This document shows, in pieces, positions 5,958 through 7,606 of a stretch of DNA of 7,606 bases. Position 1 is the first letter of the stretch, and each line of letters begins with the position of its first letter. The notes beneath the pieces were generated by a model. It was not told the origin of the DNA. It searched no databases and worked only from the letters and a program-made list of their open reading frames with translations. The position numbers and the translations under genes are program-made. The DNA lies in contig JAUWKH010000076.1 of the NCBI GenBank assembly GCA_030614305.1, positions 1-7,606 on the forward strand. Direction: 5' to 3'. This DNA comes from Bacteroidota bacterium. Its GTDB lineage: Bacteria; Bacteroidota; Bacteroidia; Bacteroidales; JADFUO01.

Positions 5958-7606
5958 TTAATCAAAAACGGATTTATTAAAAATTATATACCCGAAATTA
6001 ACTATAAATGAAAATGAATCAGTTGTACGATCATAATAATTTAAACTTATACTAATGGGGCCAAAAGGGCTATGATATATGAATGCTGTCGAAGCAATAT
6101 ACGACCTGTCGGAAAATAGCTCACCATACACTGCCTTATAATTATCCGGATCCTGAATTATCAAACGATACGGTTGAAAAAGATACCCTTCAATTCTAAA
6201 ATCAATATTTTTGTATAATCTAATAATATTTTTCAGTCCGATTGCTCCGTAATTATGTGCCCTGTATTTAGGAAGAAATAAAGTTTTACTTTCCGGTATA
6301 GGCTGAAAAGCAGGTGCAGATAATATACTTGCTGTGTAATTATTAAATAATGCCTGATTTGATAAAAATAATTCAGCGTAAAATCCAAATTTAAAACTAC
6401 CTAAAGTTTTAAAATAATTATCATAAATAAACTTTAACTGATAAAAATTATGATATGCAACAAATTCATCTTTTATAACAGAAGTGGAACCGGGTATACT
6501 TTTTTCCTTACCCCAAACATATCTTAAAGATAGTAATAAATGAACTCCGCTATTAGCATACTGCTTCCTGTTCAGAGTGTTTATTTCATATAATAATGAT
6601 GGTAAAATAAAATCAAAATATGTTATGTCAGTCGTATCAAAACGGCTAAAATAATTGGTTTGATAGTATTCATCTTTTAATCCCCCTGATGCTATACTTA
6701 GAACTAACCTTGAATTATTGTCACATGGTATTCCCGCATTTATTGCTAAATGATTTTCGTTTTGGATTAAAAACGACGGGTCTTTATCTTCAAAAAAATA
6801 AGTAGTATTTTTAAAATAATCTTTATGATTATATGTAAAATCCATTTCAATAAAATATGGTAATTTTGCTGGAAAATCAAGTCTTGTTTCTAATTTAACC
6901 GAACTATAAAACCTTCCAAAATATGCATTTGCACCAATATTAAAAGCATTTTTACCGAGAAATCTGTAATTCAAACCAAAAAATGCTTCATTAATAGCAT
7001 TTGATGAAATATTCCCGCCAAATTGGGCAATAAAATTTTCGGATTTTTTTATATCTAAATATAAATCATAAAAACCTGTTTCTTTATTAAAATTCAAATT
7101 AGGATAAACATATTCTATATTATCGTCGGCAATTAGCTTAAAATATTCCTGTTTCAGTTCTTTAATAGTGATATACTTTTCTTTGTGTTTTAATAGCCGG
7201 CTAACATAAAATGACTGGTTTTTTTTCAATCCATTAATATATATTGAATCAATTATAAGCGGGGGTTCTTTTTTAAGAAAATTATTACGTTTTTCTTCAA
7301 TCTGCTTTGGATTACTTCGTTGATTAATCAAGTGAGAAATTTCATTCATTTTTCTTATTGTTGCAATGTATCCGCTATCAATAAATGCTTTGGTATTGCT
7401 GAAATCAATTACATTACTAATATCTCCCATTTGGGGTTCTATCAGCACACCTGTTCCCGGAATAATGCTGTAATCGGTCTTTTCCATCAGCATGTTTTGT
7501 ATCTGGGAGATAATATCATCCTGTTTGGGAGATTTATAATTTCCTGCAGCTTTGCTTCCGATAATAACATCCGGCGAAAAATCTTTAAATGCCACATCTG
7601 ATGGGA
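5958..7606 (-). CDS. Patatin-like phospholipase fused to POTRA and BamA-type barrel (5' truncated)
   Basis: The frame is open through the right edge of the window, so this is the C-terminal part of a longer protein; no start is present. The GTG at 7593-7595 is internal, because upstream codons continue the patatin pattern (P-S-D before VAFKDFSPDVIIGSK, as in the NNFP-x-DVA segment after the patatin DGG motif). Counting from that GTG, residues 1 to about 90 are the end of the patatin domain, including SQIQNMLMEKTDYSI and VLIEP; 111-183 fit one POTRA domain (PPLIIDSIYINGLKK onwards); 187-545 are a BamA/Omp85-type barrel rich in alternating aromatic strands, with HSPFGPISISLNYYD (508-522) near the end as in this superfamily. 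The architecture matches type Vd autotransporters such as PlpD of Pseudomonas and FplA of Fusobacterium, in which the barrel places a lipase on or across the outer membrane. The catalytic Ser and the DGG Asp lie outside the window, so activity cannot be judged. Confidence 0.88.
   Translation of the reverse strand, partial: PSDVAFKDFSPDVIIGSKAAGNYKSPKQDDIISQIQNMLMEKTDYSIIPGTGVLIEPQMGDISNVIDFSNTKAFIDSGYIATIRKMNEISHLINQRSNPKQIEEKRNNFLKKEPPLIIDSIYINGLKKNQSFYVSRLLKHKEKYITIKELKQEYFKLIADDNIEYVYPNLNFNKETGFYDLYLDIKKSENFIAQFGGNISSNAINEAFFGLNYRFLGKNAFNIGANAYFGRFYSSVKLETRLDFPAKLPYFIEMDFTYNHKDYFKNTTYFFEDKDPSFLIQNENHLAINAGIPCDNNSRLVLSIASGGLKDEYYQTNYFSRFDTTDITYFDFILPSLLYEINTLNRKQYANSGVHLLLSLRYVWGKEKSIPGSTSVIKDEFVAYHNFYQLKFIYDNYFKTLGSFKFGFYAELFLSNQALFNNYTASILSAPAFQPIPESKTLFLPKYRAHNYGAIGLKNIIRLYKNIDFRIEGYLFQPYRLIIQDPDNYKAVYGELFSDRSYIASTAFIYHSPFGPISISLNYYDRTTDSFSFIVNFGYIIFNKSVFD

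Noticed and set aside
7320..7601. Plus-strand frame antisense to the patatin/barrel gene
   Set aside because: It overlaps a confident coding region and has no recognisable motif.

Overview
The window is AT-rich chromosomal DNA, almost certainly from a member of the Bacteroidota (probably class Bacteroidia). Four signs point there: a patatin phospholipase fused to an outer-membrane barrel, a TonB-dependent receptor with an N-terminal carboxypeptidase-regulatory-like domain, a long protein with five DUF349 repeats, and start codons without Shine-Dalgarno sequences but with near matches to the Bacteroidota promoter (TTTG ... TAnnTTTG). No species can be named from the sequence alone.

Four genes lie head-to-tail on the minus strand. 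In order of transcription (right to left) they are: the C-terminal part of a patatin/BamA-like outer-membrane protein, cut by the right edge of the window; a cytoplasmic five-repeat DUF349 protein with a long charged N-terminal tail; a TonB-dependent outer-membrane receptor; and chorismate synthase (aroC). At the left edge, the last 29 codons of an unidentified plus-strand gene converge on aroC, and the two stop codons overlap in the tetranucleotide CTAA.

The gaps between the minus-strand genes are 242, 65 and 63 bp, so this is not a tightly coupled operon. Each gap holds plausible signals: a candidate promoter and leader hairpin before the DUF349 gene, a perfect 12-bp AT-only hairpin between DUF349 and the receptor, and a hairpin with a T-rich tail followed by a -7-like element just before aroC. 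The four products do not form an obvious pathway. Two are outer-membrane proteins, one is a shikimate-pathway enzyme and one has no known function.

I see no mobile element, CRISPR array, RNA gene or defence system. The stretch looks like ordinary core genome. The least understood part is the DUF349 protein, and I do not see a clearly new multi-gene system.
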